Virus record (IMG/VR): IMGVR_UViG_3300042923_000938 | Span: 1 to 30,390 of that record | Reading direction: 5' to 3' (one strand) | Source of the DNA: a virus | Length of the DNA: 30,390 nt | The notes under the pieces: generated by a model | The model's input: the letters and a program-made list of their open reading frames with translations, nothing else | Told to the model about the DNA's origin: nothing | Databases searched by the model: none | Position numbers and translations under genes: made by a program | Shown here: positions 15,116-22,086 of the stretch, piece by piece | Position numbering within the stretch: the first letter of the stretch is position 1 | How the letters are laid out: the number at the start of each line of letters is the position of its first letter

Positions 15116-16081
15116 TTATAGTTTCTTCAATTCTTCAATTACTTTTTTAAGCTGAGGAGTAACTGCTGGATCATTATATTTTTCTGCATTATGCTTTTTA
15201 ATAATGGCAACAATTTTAGCTTTATTTCCTTCAACCTTTGATAGTTCTTTATACAAATCTTTAAATTCTTTGACAATAGTGTCATGATCTTCTTGCTCTT
15301 TCTTCATGGAATCAATATTTGAATCAATATTAGTATCATAACTTGATTCAATTGTCTTTTCTTTACTGTTTTCATCAATATATCCTTTAAAACTATCAAA
15401 AGTTACATTTGAAAGTTTTGTTCCAACTTTATATGTATTTGTCGTATCCTTTTCAACGATTGCAGCATAACCAATCTCACCAGTTGCAATATCCTTTTCT
15501 TTAAAGAATCGAAGTACGACATCAAAAGTATGTTCTGAATTTTTACGTAGTACAGGTTTTTCACCAACCTTGTGGCGATTATTTCCATCACCTTCGAATA
15601 CATCGTCTTTATGAGCCACGGCTACCACTGTAACCCCCTTAGCTGATGCCTGGGCTACGTAGTCCTCGAATCTCAAAACATTAAGCTTAACCTTACCATA
15701 TGAACGCATAGATAGTGTAGCATCATCAACTTCACCTTTTTTCTTTCTAGCACGTTCTTCTTCAACTTCCATACATGCTACCTGAATATCATCATAAATT
15801 CGTGTATATGAATCAATTGACAGTGTACTATACAAATCTGGATGTTTAATAACTTCTTTCATCAAATCAATAACATCATAATAATTACTTGTATCTGCAA
15901 TAGCTACGATATTATCTTTAAATTTAGGATTATTTTCATTTACACCAATTTTAGATTCCGAGTCGATAATTGCATTCTTAGGAAAAGTGAGGTCAAACCA
16001 TGATTTTCCTGAACCATTTTCTCCATAGATCAAAAATTTAAGACCTTGTTTTCTTGCAGTTGGTTTTCTGAATTTAGCCAT
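15116..16081 (-). CDS. Sak4/RecA-like P-loop ATPase (AAA_24 type)
   Basis: 321 residues, ATG at 16081 behind AAAGGGGTAATAATATAT. Walker A is LIYGENGSGKS (17-27) and a Walker B-like strand is YSTLSIDSYTRIYDD. A sensor-like VTVVAVAHKDD follows. The C-terminal third is charged and probably flexible. Phage proteins of this architecture (Sak4-like, PF13479 type) act in single-strand annealing or recombination, often beside an SSB. The neighbour just upstream is an SSB-like protein, which supports this. A host-takeover or helicase-loading role cannot be excluded. Confidence 0.8.
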   Translation of the reverse strand: MAKFRKPTARKQGLKFLIYGENGSGKSWFDLTFPKNAIIDSESKIGVNENNPKFKDNIVAIADTSNYYDVIDLMKEVIKHPDLYSTLSIDSYTRIYDDIQVACMEVEEERARKKKGEVDDATLSMRSYGKVKLNVLRFEDYVAQASAKGVTVVAVAHKDDVFEGDGNNRHKVGEKPVLRKNSEHTFDVVLRFFKEKDIATGEIGYAAIVEKDTTNTYKVGTKLSNVTFDSFKGYIDENSKEKTIESSYDTNIDSNIDSMKKEQEDHDTIVKEFKDLYKELSKVEGNKAKIVAIIKKHNAEKYNDPAVTPQLKKVIEELKKL

Positions 16082-16105
16082 ATATATTATTACCCCTTTA
16101 TTTTA

Positions 16106-16116
16106 TATTTAATATT
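16106..16116 (-). promoter_or_regulatory. Repeat core, possibly in a weak promoter
   Basis: Exact AATATTAAATA core followed by TATAAA on the minus strand. The -35 at the matching place is poor (TTAACT with a 16-bp spacer). It lies between the SSB-like and ATPase genes. Confidence 0.5.
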
Positions 16117-16145
16117 ATTTTATAGTTAACCAAGAATCTCGTTGT

Positions 16146-17285
16146 TTATTCCAAATCGTCAAGAAATGAAAGATCATTTTCCTCATCGGGACTTTTTGTA
16201 TCTTCTTCTTTTTCATCCTTTGCATTACCATCTTCATCCCAAGGAACATCTGTATCGAGTGCTTCAATATCAGTCAATAAAATTTCGTCATCTGCCATGT
16301 CCACAGATGGTCTAGCATCATTTCTACCTTTATAAATAACTGGTCTAGTAATAATCATTTCATCAACATTTTCACGGTTAGCATACATTTTCAGAACTTC
16401 ATCTTGACTGTAAAGACCATCTTCAATCAGTTCTTTAGCTTCATCAGGTAAATCTTCTTCTGTTACTTGACTTGCTACAAAACCACGATGATATTTCCCT
16501 TCAATATTAATTCTGCGAACTTTATCTTCATCTACAGTCAAAAATTTATCAATAACTCGTTTATATGTATCTTTCTTGTCTGGATCAGCTCGTACAGATA
16601 ATTCCAGTGGAAGCATTTCAAACTTTTGATGAGACTTAATGAGGATATGAGCATTAACCTTAGCAACATTATTTTCTTCCCATTCAGACAAATCTACATC
16701 ATCATGTTTCAAAATAACATTCTGCCTAAAAATAAATCCGCTTTTGTATGTATCAGTTTCATCAAGGAGATAAATATTATTGATTGAAAAATTCTTTTGT
16801 GTATCACCATTATATGTATTATATCGTGTTTGTCCTGTAACACGTAGTTTCATACCAGTTTCAAGCCTTGGCTGCAAGTATGCAATTGCGTCATATAGAG
16901 CTAGGAAGTTTTCATATTTCCAACGACGAAATCCCGATTCATCTGGTTCTTCCTTTGTTAAAGCCACACTTACAAATGAACGGTTATCAATTTGTTCAAT
17001 AATTGTTTGATTCTTACGATCAGCAAAACTAATTTTAATATTATTTCCATCTTTATCACGAGCATATAGTGTCTTGCCTTTTTGTGAATCAAACCCATCC
17101 ATAGCATTCAAAAAGAAAGTATCCCCATCTTCATTCTTCATTTGAATATCAATTTGAGAATATGTATAATTTGGATTCGCTTTCCCATGTTTATCCAAGC
17201 CAAATGATTTATCATTCAAAGTAATTGTTCCGGTCACGTCAAATTGACCATATGTAACTTTCAAACTATTTTCTGCTTCTACCAA
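16146..17285 (-). CDS. Probable single-stranded DNA-binding protein with acidic C-terminal tail
   Basis: 379 residues, TTG start at 17285 behind GGAGGAATTTAC. The body is rich in beta strands, with two OB-like stretches (FDVTGTITLNDKSFG... and MKLRVTGQTRYNTYNGDTQKN). The last 50 residues are almost wholly acidic, ending DEENDLSFLDDLE, as in SSB tails that recruit partners. It lies just before the Sak4-like ATPase, a classic partner. No sequence signature proves ssDNA binding; the call rests on composition, tail and neighbour. Regulated from the module at 17302-17377. Confidence 0.6.
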   Translation of the reverse strand: MVEAENSLKVTYGQFDVTGTITLNDKSFGLDKHGKANPNYTYSQIDIQMKNEDGDTFFLNAMDGFDSQKGKTLYARDKDGNNIKISFADRKNQTIIEQIDNRSFVSVALTKEEPDESGFRRWKYENFLALYDAIAYLQPRLETGMKLRVTGQTRYNTYNGDTQKNFSINNIYLLDETDTYKSGFIFRQNVILKHDDVDLSEWEENNVAKVNAHILIKSHQKFEMLPLELSVRADPDKKDTYKRVIDKFLTVDEDKVRRINIEGKYHRGFVASQVTEEDLPDEAKELIEDGLYSQDEVLKMYANRENVDEMIITRPVIYKGRNDARPSVDMADDEILLTDIEALDTDVPWDEDGNAKDEKEEDTKSPDEENDLSFLDDLE

Positions 17286-17301
17286 GTAAATTCCTCCAGT
17301 G

Positions 17302-17377
17302 TACTATATGTAGTGTGTTTATTTAATATTATATCTATTTGTTGTGTCTAAAAACAGATAAAACTTTCGTTTTATTC
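17302..17377 (-). repeat. Repeated intergenic module, copy B, with terminator-like hairpin
   Basis: Aligns with 3792-3865. On the minus strand: hairpin ATAAAAC-GAAA-GTTTTAT (17375-17358), closed by a GNRA-type tetraloop, then CTG and T5 (17354-17350), which is terminator-like though A/T-rich. Then TTTAGACACAAC, TATAAT overlapping the core AATATTAAATA (17330-17320), the short ACTA/TAGT inverted repeat, and the ribosome binding site of 16146-17285. It probably ends one unit and starts another. Confidence 0.65.
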
Positions 17378-17593
17378 AGTTAGAAGTTTATTAACTTTAT
17401 CAGAAACAATTTCAACCACATCAATAAATTCATGCTTATCATTATTTACATTAACGATTTCAATACCTCGATTAACATCAATAGCCACTGGATCATTAAA
17501 CATAACTGTTTGTACACCATGCGATTCCCAAACAATTCCCAATTTATTATCTCCGCTTCTTATTACTGCAATTGGAGTAGATTCTTCTGCCAA
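17372..17593 (-). CDS. Hypothetical small beta protein
   Basis: 73 residues, TTG start at 17593 with GATGGGAT upstream. Sequence of short beta strands (TPIAVIRSGDNKLGIVWES, GVQTVMFNDPVAIDV) and an acidic helix at the end. Its stop codon is in the stem of the hairpin at 17358-17375. Not recognised. Confidence 0.65.
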   Translation of the reverse strand: MAEESTPIAVIRSGDNKLGIVWESHGVQTVMFNDPVAIDVNRGIEIVNVNNDKHEFIDVVEIVSDKVNKLLTE

Positions 17594-17620
17594 ACTTATC
17601 CCATCTTAGTTTTTATTTAA

Positions 17621-18034
17621 TTATTTATAACTCTTACGTGCATCTTCAAATTCTTTAATATATTTGTCAGAAATCCCAAAATAACTTTTAATCAAATCAA
17701 ATGTTAATTCATTCTCAGGGACAGCATCTTCCAGATCTTCAAAGCACATAGCATTATGAAAATCATGTTGATATTCGATATACGGTTCAACCCAATCAGT
17801 TGGAGTGTAAGGTTTACTTAAAGTTCCACCACTTGCTAATTGCACCAGATTACTATGTACTATTTCCGCATGATATAAATCTCGAAGTAACAATTTTACA
17901 TGTTCAAGATTTACTGAACTATCTTCATTCAAAACGTAATCTTTATACAGTTTATTAAACACATCATTTGCTTGCTGATTAACTTCTTCATCTGAATAGT
18001 GTCTTGCATTATCTGGATTATATAACTCAACCAT
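17621..18034 (-). CDS. Hypothetical acidic helical protein
   Basis: 137 residues from ATG at 18034 behind AAAGGAGCGATAAAT. The upstream TTG at 18052 is ahead of the binding site and rejected. Helical and acidic, with YNPDNARHYSDEEVNQQAND at the start and KLLLRDLYHAEIVHSNLVQL in the middle. First coding gene after the tRNA. Function unknown. Confidence 0.7.
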   Translation of the reverse strand: MVELYNPDNARHYSDEEVNQQANDVFNKLYKDYVLNEDSSVNLEHVKLLLRDLYHAEIVHSNLVQLASGGTLSKPYTPTDWVEPYIEYQHDFHNAMCFEDLEDAVPENELTFDLIKSYFGISDKYIKEFEDARKSYK

Positions 18035-18129
18035 ATTTATCGCTCCTTTCAATCATTATTTAATTTTATATTACCTTCACCCAAGCAAAGGCAACCACCA
18101 CCTTAAATGTATTTAATTTCATATTACAA

Positions 18130-18215
18130 TGCTCAAGACGGGATTCGAACCCGTATGATTGATACCAATCGCAGGATTTTAAGTCCTGTGCGTATACCTG
18201 TTTCGCCACTTGAGC
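18130..18215 (-). tRNA. tRNA-Leu (anticodon UAA)
   Basis: Full cloverleaf with acceptor GCTCAAG/CTTGAGC, D-arm GCG/CGC, anticodon arm CAGGA-CTTAAAA-TCCTG (anticodon TAA at 18181-18179), long variable arm (GATTGGTATCAATC), T-arm ACGGG-TTCGAAT-CCCGT, and discriminator A at 18130. CCA is not encoded. It reads UUA, the commonest leucine codon in this AT-rich window, so it may boost phage translation. It is not a stop suppressor. It has its own promoter at 18304-18332. Confidence 0.95.
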
Positions 18216-18303
18216 CTATTGAAAGAGAGAACCTCCACTCGCCCTCATGCTATACCCACTATTTCTCTTTGCATAGCTTCCAACTTTCTTAATTAGTATC
18301 TTT
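18216..18303 (-). other. Leader between promoter and tRNA-Leu with hairpin and two mini-frames
   Basis: The transcript leader holds a 7-bp stem GCTATGC/GTATAGC around a 15-nt loop. It also holds two very short frames that overlap as ATGA: 18274-18245 (MQREIVGIA) and 18248-18216 (MRASGGSLFQ). The second stop touches the first base of the tRNA. AAAGTTGGAAGC precedes the first. They may be chance; the stem is in any case cut away from the mature tRNA. Confidence 0.35.
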
Positions 18304-18332
18304 ATTATATTTAATATTGTTTATCCTGTCAA
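18304..18332 (-). promoter_or_regulatory. Consensus promoter for the tRNA
   Basis: TTGACA (18332-18327), 17-bp spacer, TATAAT (18309-18304), core AATATTAAATA at 18318-18308. A degenerate second copy (AAAATGAAATA) lies 29 bp upstream at 18347-18337. Confidence 0.85.
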
Positions 18333-18336
18333 GTGT

Positions 18337-18548
18337 TTATTTCATTTTAATTAATTCCTCTGTTTGCTGCTCAATGAGTTTCTTTTTCTCTTCTAATAAT
18401 TCCATTTCTTCTTTAATTGCACGCTGATAGCTTTCATAATTTGTTTTACTGTTTAACTTTTCTAGTTGTAGCTTGGTTAGTTTTTGTTCTAATGGTAAGA
18501 ATTTAACTAACCACTTTGCTTTGAATAGTTATATTCATCTTTTGTCAT
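18337..18548 (-). pseudogene. Small coiled-coil protein gene with a one-base deletion
   Basis: ATG at 18548 behind AAGGGATTATAACTA gives MTKDEYNYSKQSG and stops at TAG 18507. One frame over, the sequence is open from before this point. It reads SKAKWLVKFLPLEQKLTKLQ, then a long Glu/Lys-rich coiled coil (ESYQRAIKEEMELLEEKKKL) to TAA at 18337. Adding one A to the AAA run near 18528 joins them into a 70-residue protein. The total length of 212 is one short of a multiple of three. No start exists for the second frame alone. Confidence 0.65.
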
Positions 18549-18711
18549 TAGTTATAATCCCTTCTTTTTTCATATCCTCAAAAAAGTTATGCCACTGTTC
18601 TTTGGTTGTATTCTTATAAACAAAACTAATCGGATCATCGTAAATATTTTTCTTAGTCATATAAACATATTTGTTACCCATGTCCCATATTTGTTTATAA
18701 CGAGCATTCAT
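18535..18711 (-). CDS. Hypothetical 58-residue protein
   Basis: ATG at 18711 behind AAGGGAGAAATATAA. Basic and aromatic: MNARYKQIWDMGNKYVYMTK at the start, NTTKEQWHNFFEDMKKEG near the end. Overlaps the start of the frameshifted 18337-18548 gene. Not recognised. Confidence 0.65.
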   Translation of the reverse strand: MNARYKQIWDMGNKYVYMTKKNIYDDPISFVYKNTTKEQWHNFFEDMKKEGIITNDKR

Positions 18712-18724
18712 TTATATTTCTCCC

Positions 18725-18991
18725 TTAAAAATATTTTTGCTTTAATTTAACTAACAGTCGTGAATATTTATTCATAACATTCTCATCTACATAATTCCCT
18801 TGTTCTTTTGCTTTGTCTAAACTTTTTATAGTAAGATCAATACTCGCTACAATTAATGATAATTCATCATCAGAAAATTGTTGTTTATATCCACCAGCAA
18901 TTTCATGAAATTTGATATTAATATTATTTAATTCATCAAGTTTTTGTTTATATCTTTCAATTTCTTGATCTGATCTTTCTTTAAAATTCAC
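18725..18991 (-). CDS. Hypothetical coiled-coil protein
   Basis: 88 residues from GTG at 18991, ten bases behind AGGAG. The GTG at 19000 lies one base after that site and is unlikely. Almost wholly helical with a heptad pattern (RSDQEIERYKQKLDELNNIN) and a Lys-rich end. A mini-hairpin (19007-19024) separates it from the endonuclease gene upstream. Function unknown. Confidence 0.65.
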   Translation of the reverse strand: MNFKERSDQEIERYKQKLDELNNINIKFHEIAGGYKQQFSDDELSLIVASIDLTIKSLDKAKEQGNYVDENVMNKYSRLLVKLKQKYF

Positions 18992-19020
18992 TTTAATCAC
19001 TCTCCTATAAAAACAGGCTT

Positions 19021-20076
19021 TTATCTAAATATTAAATACTTATTTATATATTGTTTTTCAATTGTGGATATTTTTTTATTTATATGTATAATATTTAAAT
19101 ATGTTAGAGATAATTTGATAATTTTTTCTATGTCATTAAATTCCCAATAAGGTATTCGTAATAATGGAATATACTTTTTTATACAATAATAATTTTTAAT
19201 TTTATCTTTTTTACGATAATCCACAAATCTTTTTAAAGCATATTCATTTCCCGCACCCTTCCAATCGATGGGTCTATAGTGTCCTTCACCATCATATTCA
19301 ATTAGTAATACGACATGTCCTTTCTTTTTTATACATATATCAAAAGGTAATGGACGAATATCTCTACAGTCATTAAATTTATATTCATTTTTATATCTTA
19401 CTGATATACTTTCTAAATAATTTTCCATCCTTAGTTGCCCTTTTGATTTTTTACAATTACATTTTTGGCAACCTGTAACTGTCATTTGAGCAACAGTGCA
19501 ATAAAATGATTTATGACACTTAGAACATTTCCACCAATATTTTTTTCTTGAATAAGGAGGTAAATATTTAGGATTTATGTCTATATTTTTTTCTATATCA
19601 AAACTTTTAATTATTTCTGGATTAAACTTTTGAACATTGTTTCCTTTTATATGGTATATTTGTCGGCAATGAGGACATTTTTCTTTTTTATTTGTCCTGT
19701 CTCTAACTTTTGCCATCCACTCATGCCCGCATCTTTGACATTTCCACCATACTTTTTTTGCACTTCCATAAGTAATTTCTTTGGGAGAAATCTTATTTTT
19801 TTTAAAATCCCATTCTTTCTCTAATATAGGATAACGAGAAAACAAACAATTTTTTTTAGTTACAATTGATGTATGCTTTTTTGAACAATAAGGACACTTA
19901 TTCCCAACATTAACAAAATTATTGGGGGTAATCATATATGAATTTTTACATAAACTGTGATATATCTTAATTTTTTTTGTGGCACTAATATATTTACCCA
20001 CTACCAAATATTCATTATTATATTTATTTTTTACTTCTTGCTCAAATTCACCTTGTGTTTTTCTTCTTCCACCCAA
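19021..20076 (-). CDS. Zinc-ribbon and VSR-like nuclease, homing-type
   Basis: 351 residues from TTG at 20076. The longer frame from TTG 20112 runs through the AGGAGG at 20094-20089 as codons, so it is not the start, though a 12-base spacer remains long. Four zinc ribbons occur in a row: CPYC, CQRCGHEW...CPHC, CSKCHKSFYC...CQKCNC. A VSR/PD-(D/E)XK-type core follows: PFDICIKKKGHVVLLIEYDGEGHY, then LKRFVDYRKKDKIKNYYC and PLLRIPYWEF. The repeated zinc units with a terminal nuclease are typical of free-standing phage homing endonucleases (I-Bth0305I-like, from memory). It stands alone among small unrelated genes. Confidence 0.8.
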   Translation of the reverse strand: MGGRRKTQGEFEQEVKNKYNNEYLVVGKYISATKKIKIYHSLCKNSYMITPNNFVNVGNKCPYCSKKHTSIVTKKNCLFSRYPILEKEWDFKKNKISPKEITYGSAKKVWWKCQRCGHEWMAKVRDRTNKKEKCPHCRQIYHIKGNNVQKFNPEIIKSFDIEKNIDINPKYLPPYSRKKYWWKCSKCHKSFYCTVAQMTVTGCQKCNCKKSKGQLRMENYLESISVRYKNEYKFNDCRDIRPLPFDICIKKKGHVVLLIEYDGEGHYRPIDWKGAGNEYALKRFVDYRKKDKIKNYYCIKKYIPLLRIPYWEFNDIEKIIKLSLTYLNIIHINKKISTIEKQYINKYLIFR

Positions 20077-20101
20077 ATCTATATGTATCCTCCTCGTCAG
20101 G

Positions 20102-20135
20102 AAGCGTTGCAACGCTTATGTATAACTGATCAGTT
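20102..20135. promoter_or_regulatory. Two perfect palindromes ahead of the endonuclease gene
   Basis: AAGCGTTGCAACGCTT (16 bp, 20102-20117) and AACTGATCAGTT (12 bp, 20124-20135), six bases apart. No loops, so dimer-binding DNA sites fit better than RNA hairpins. They are more GC-rich than the surroundings and lie 8 bases upstream of the AGGAGG. Confidence 0.5.
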
Positions 20136-20162
20136 CCCCTTATTTAATTTTATTTATATATT

Positions 20163-20396
20163 TTATTTTTTGTTCAACTGTCTTGTAAAATCGATAGGTA
20201 TTGTAATCGTTTTTGAAATTTTATAACCATATTTAATCGCCGATTCTTTTACTTTGTCATAGTTGCCTAATGATGGCACATATCTAATATCTAAAAAACT
20301 TATATGAGGCTTATTAATACTATGCTCTTTTGCATATTTAAAAAAGTCATCAGGATTATTTACAATTTTAAGAAAGTCTTCTTTATCAACAATCAT
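20163..20396 (-). CDS. Hypothetical small protein
   Basis: 77 residues, ATG at 20396 behind AGGAGGAAATATTAG. Sequence VDKEDFLKIVNNPDDFFKYA at the start and basic strands at the end (YGYKISKTITIPIDFTRQLNKK). Soluble. Not recognised. Confidence 0.7.
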   Translation of the reverse strand: MIVDKEDFLKIVNNPDDFFKYAKEHSINKPHISFLDIRYVPSLGNYDKVKESAIKYGYKISKTITIPIDFTRQLNKK

Positions 20397-20475
20397 CTAA
20401 TATTTCCTCCTATAAATTTACTTTTAGTAATTTAATATAAAGAAGATAAAACATTCAATTTAACCAATCCCTTTC

Positions 20476-20500
20476 TATGTATTATTTAATATTATTTATT
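20476..20500 (-). repeat. 25-bp intergenic repeat, copy 2
   Basis: Identical to 196-220. It overlaps the last codons and stop of 20492-21013 and ends just before AAAGGGATTGG, the next upstream-reading site. Core AATATTAAATA at 20493-20483. Confidence 0.75.
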
Positions 20501-21013
20501 TCGATACGCACTTATTAAAACTTTTAATGATTGGTTAATTTCATCAAGGTACTTGTTCGTTTGCAATCTTGAATTATTATATTTATAAGTTTCATCATAT
20601 TTACGAACATTAGCATTTATTCTGTCTTCTTCCCTATGAATATTATTATCAAACTTTTCTTCTTCATTATCCAATAGATCCATCCGTTTCTTATATGCTT
20701 CTAAATCATCATTAATTGCATTGGCTGCATTTTTACCAAGCTTGCTAATATAATTTAATAGCTTTTTCTGTTGTTCAGGATTAACTGCCCATTCGTCTTT
20801 ATGTAAAGTAGCGATAAGCCCATTATTTTTATTCCCTCTAATTTCAACACTCGTTTCTTGCTCACTCAATAATTTTTCCTTTTCTTTAAACAGTTCAATT
20901 TCATATTGCAGAGATTTTCTATAGCCCTCCGATTCCGGCAAAAGAAATTTGCCCCGAAATTCATTAAGATATAATATTTCTGTATTAATAGCTTTTACCT
21001 CTTTGTTGGTCAA
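20492..21013 (-). CDS. Hypothetical coiled-coil protein
   Basis: 173 residues, start at 21013 behind AAAGGAGAAGATGAGTT (TTG start). Strongly helical: KEVKAINTEILYLNEF, a central LHKDEWAVNPEQQKKLLNYI segment, then a charged coiled coil (DNEEEKFDNNIHREEDRINA). No enzyme motif. It shares its upstream 25-bp repeat with the 21053-21268 gene. Function unknown. Confidence 0.7.
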   Translation of the reverse strand: MTNKEVKAINTEILYLNEFRGKFLLPESEGYRKSLQYEIELFKEKEKLLSEQETSVEIRGNKNNGLIATLHKDEWAVNPEQQKKLLNYISKLGKNAANAINDDLEAYKKRMDLLDNEEEKFDNNIHREEDRINANVRKYDETYKYNNSRLQTNKYLDEINQSLKVLISAYRNK

Positions 21014-21029
21014 AACTCATCTTCTCCTT

Positions 21030-21054
21030 TATGTATTATTTAATATTATCTATT
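21030..21054 (-). repeat. 25-bp intergenic repeat, copy 3 (one mismatch)
   Basis: 24 of 25 bases match copies 1 and 2. Lies between the stop of 21053-21268 and the ribosome binding site of 20492-21013. Confidence 0.7.
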
Positions 21055-21268
21055 ACATTTCAACTCTAACTTTATTAATTCCATTAATCATTCCTGACAC
21101 TTTATCAAAGAAATCTTTTGCCCAACTTCCATCGAATCCTTTTGTAATGATAAACTCTTTACCGTCAATTGAAGTTTTAATTCCCACTTTATAATTAAAA
21201 ACATCATTAACTTTTTCGACTGTAATTGAAGATATTTTCGCGTTAACTTGAATCTGCAAATTATTCAT
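21053..21268 (-). CDS. Hypothetical small beta-rich protein
   Basis: 71 residues, ATG at 21268 behind GGGAGGTGATATATA. Alternating strand pattern (NLQIQVNAKISSITVEKVND, FNYKVGIKTSIDGKEFIITK) and a short helix. Not recognised; small phage DNA- or protein-binding folds look like this, but there is no proof. Confidence 0.7.
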   Translation of the reverse strand: MNNLQIQVNAKISSITVEKVNDVFNYKVGIKTSIDGKEFIITKGFDGSWAKDFFDKVSGMINGINKVRVEM

Positions 21269-21302
21269 TATATATCACCTCCCTTCAAATGAATGCACAT
21301 TT

Positions 21303-21782
21303 TTATTTCTTATATTCTTCTAACATTGAATCGAGTTCTTTATTTAATTCATTTTTTACTCGGCTAATAATTTTTGATTCGTTTTCCTTTAGTAATGTGC
21401 TGATTACATTCGCAATTATACTTCCCTCTAAGGAGGCTTTGCCTATAAGAACATTTTTATCATCAATATTACTATCATTTAATTCATAACGTTGATATAT
21501 CTTAGAGTGAATTACATCAAAATCAAAAGAAAAACATTCTATATCTCCAAAGTGATTAACTAAAGACTCATTTATATCATAATAAGAAGATATAATTTCT
21601 TTTGGCATATCTACAATATTAGCAATTTTTTTGATATTCTCAAATGAAGGATTTGTTTTCCCAGTTTCGATATTTGATATAGTTCCCTGACTTACTCCAA
21701 CCAATTCAGCTAATTGCTTAGATGTTAAATTATGATCTTTACGATACTTCTTAATAATTATATCTAATTCCATAATATCCAC
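21303..21782 (-). CDS. XRE/Cro-CI type HTH regulator
   Basis: 159 residues, ATG at 21782 behind GAGGTGGATATT. A classic HTH lies at residues 7-60: LTSKQLAELVGVSQGTISNIE with GKTNPSFENIKKIANIV. The remaining 100 residues are acidic and helical, with no peptidase (LexA/CI cleavage) motif visible. It has its own consensus promoter with a repeat core (21808-21836). It could regulate the early genes or a lysogeny decision. In SPbeta the master repressor MrpR is of a different, recombinase-like fold, so this is not that protein. Confidence 0.85.
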   Translation of the reverse strand: MDIMELDIIIKKYRKDHNLTSKQLAELVGVSQGTISNIETGKTNPSFENIKKIANIVDMPKEIISSYYDINESLVNHFGDIECFSFDFDVIHSKIYQRYELNDSNIDDKNVLIGKASLEGSIIANVISTLLKENESKIISRVKNELNKELDSMLEEYKK

Positions 21783-21807
21783 CTCATTGATTAATGATTA
21801 TATGAAT

Positions 21808-21836
21808 ATAATATTTAATATTATTTATATTGTCAA
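21808..21836 (-). promoter_or_regulatory. Promoter of the XRE regulator with repeat core
   Basis: TTGACA (21836-21831), 17-bp spacer, TATTAT (21813-21808), core AATATTAAATA at 21822-21812. Confidence 0.8.
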
Positions 21837-21910
21837 TAGGAAAGTATCAAATTTTAAATCCTTTATTCATAAGGGATAAGGAACGCCCATTTTGCGATAA
21901 AATCACACAT

Positions 21911-22003
21911 TTATCCGACAATAAGTTTTGAGATGATTTCCTTTGTATATTCTGATAAGTGATTCCAATCCATTGCTAACTTATTCAATGTTTCATACGC
22001 CAT
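21911..22003 (-). CDS. 30-residue protein behind a strong promoter
   Basis: Taken from ATG 22003, which has AGAGATGAT, close to the ideal binding site, seven bases ahead. It reads MAYETLNKLAMDWNHLSEYT and ends at TAA 21911. An in-frame ATG at 22030 would add MKKKRDDIK, but it sits only about ten bases after the -10 box and would be nearly leaderless. Helical. It is the only gene between the promoter 22041-22069 and the next promoter at 21836. Confidence 0.55.
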   Translation of the reverse strand: MAYETLNKLAMDWNHLSEYTKEIISKLIVG

Positions 22004-22040
22004 TTTTATATCATCTCTTTTCTTTTTCATCTGTATCTAT

Positions 22041-22069
22041 ATTATATTTAATATTATATTGATTGTCAA
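22041..22069 (-). promoter_or_regulatory. Perfect consensus promoter with tandem repeat cores
   Basis: TTGACA (22069-22064), 17-bp spacer, TATAAT (22046-22041). Core AATATTAAATA in the spacer (22055-22045) and a second exact copy at 22084-22074, 29 bp upstream, as at 629-672. Confidence 0.9.
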
Positions 22070-22086
22070 CATTTATTTAATATTTT

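Noticed and set aside
18130-18215. tRNA as a stop-codon suppressor explaining the TAA and TGA in small genes
   Set aside because: The anticodon is UAA, which reads the leucine codon UUA. An ochre suppressor would need UUA, and a UGA suppressor UCA.
19021-20112. Start of the zinc-ribbon nuclease at TTG 20112
   Set aside because: That frame reads through AGGAGG as codons and starts inside a 16-bp palindrome without a binding site.
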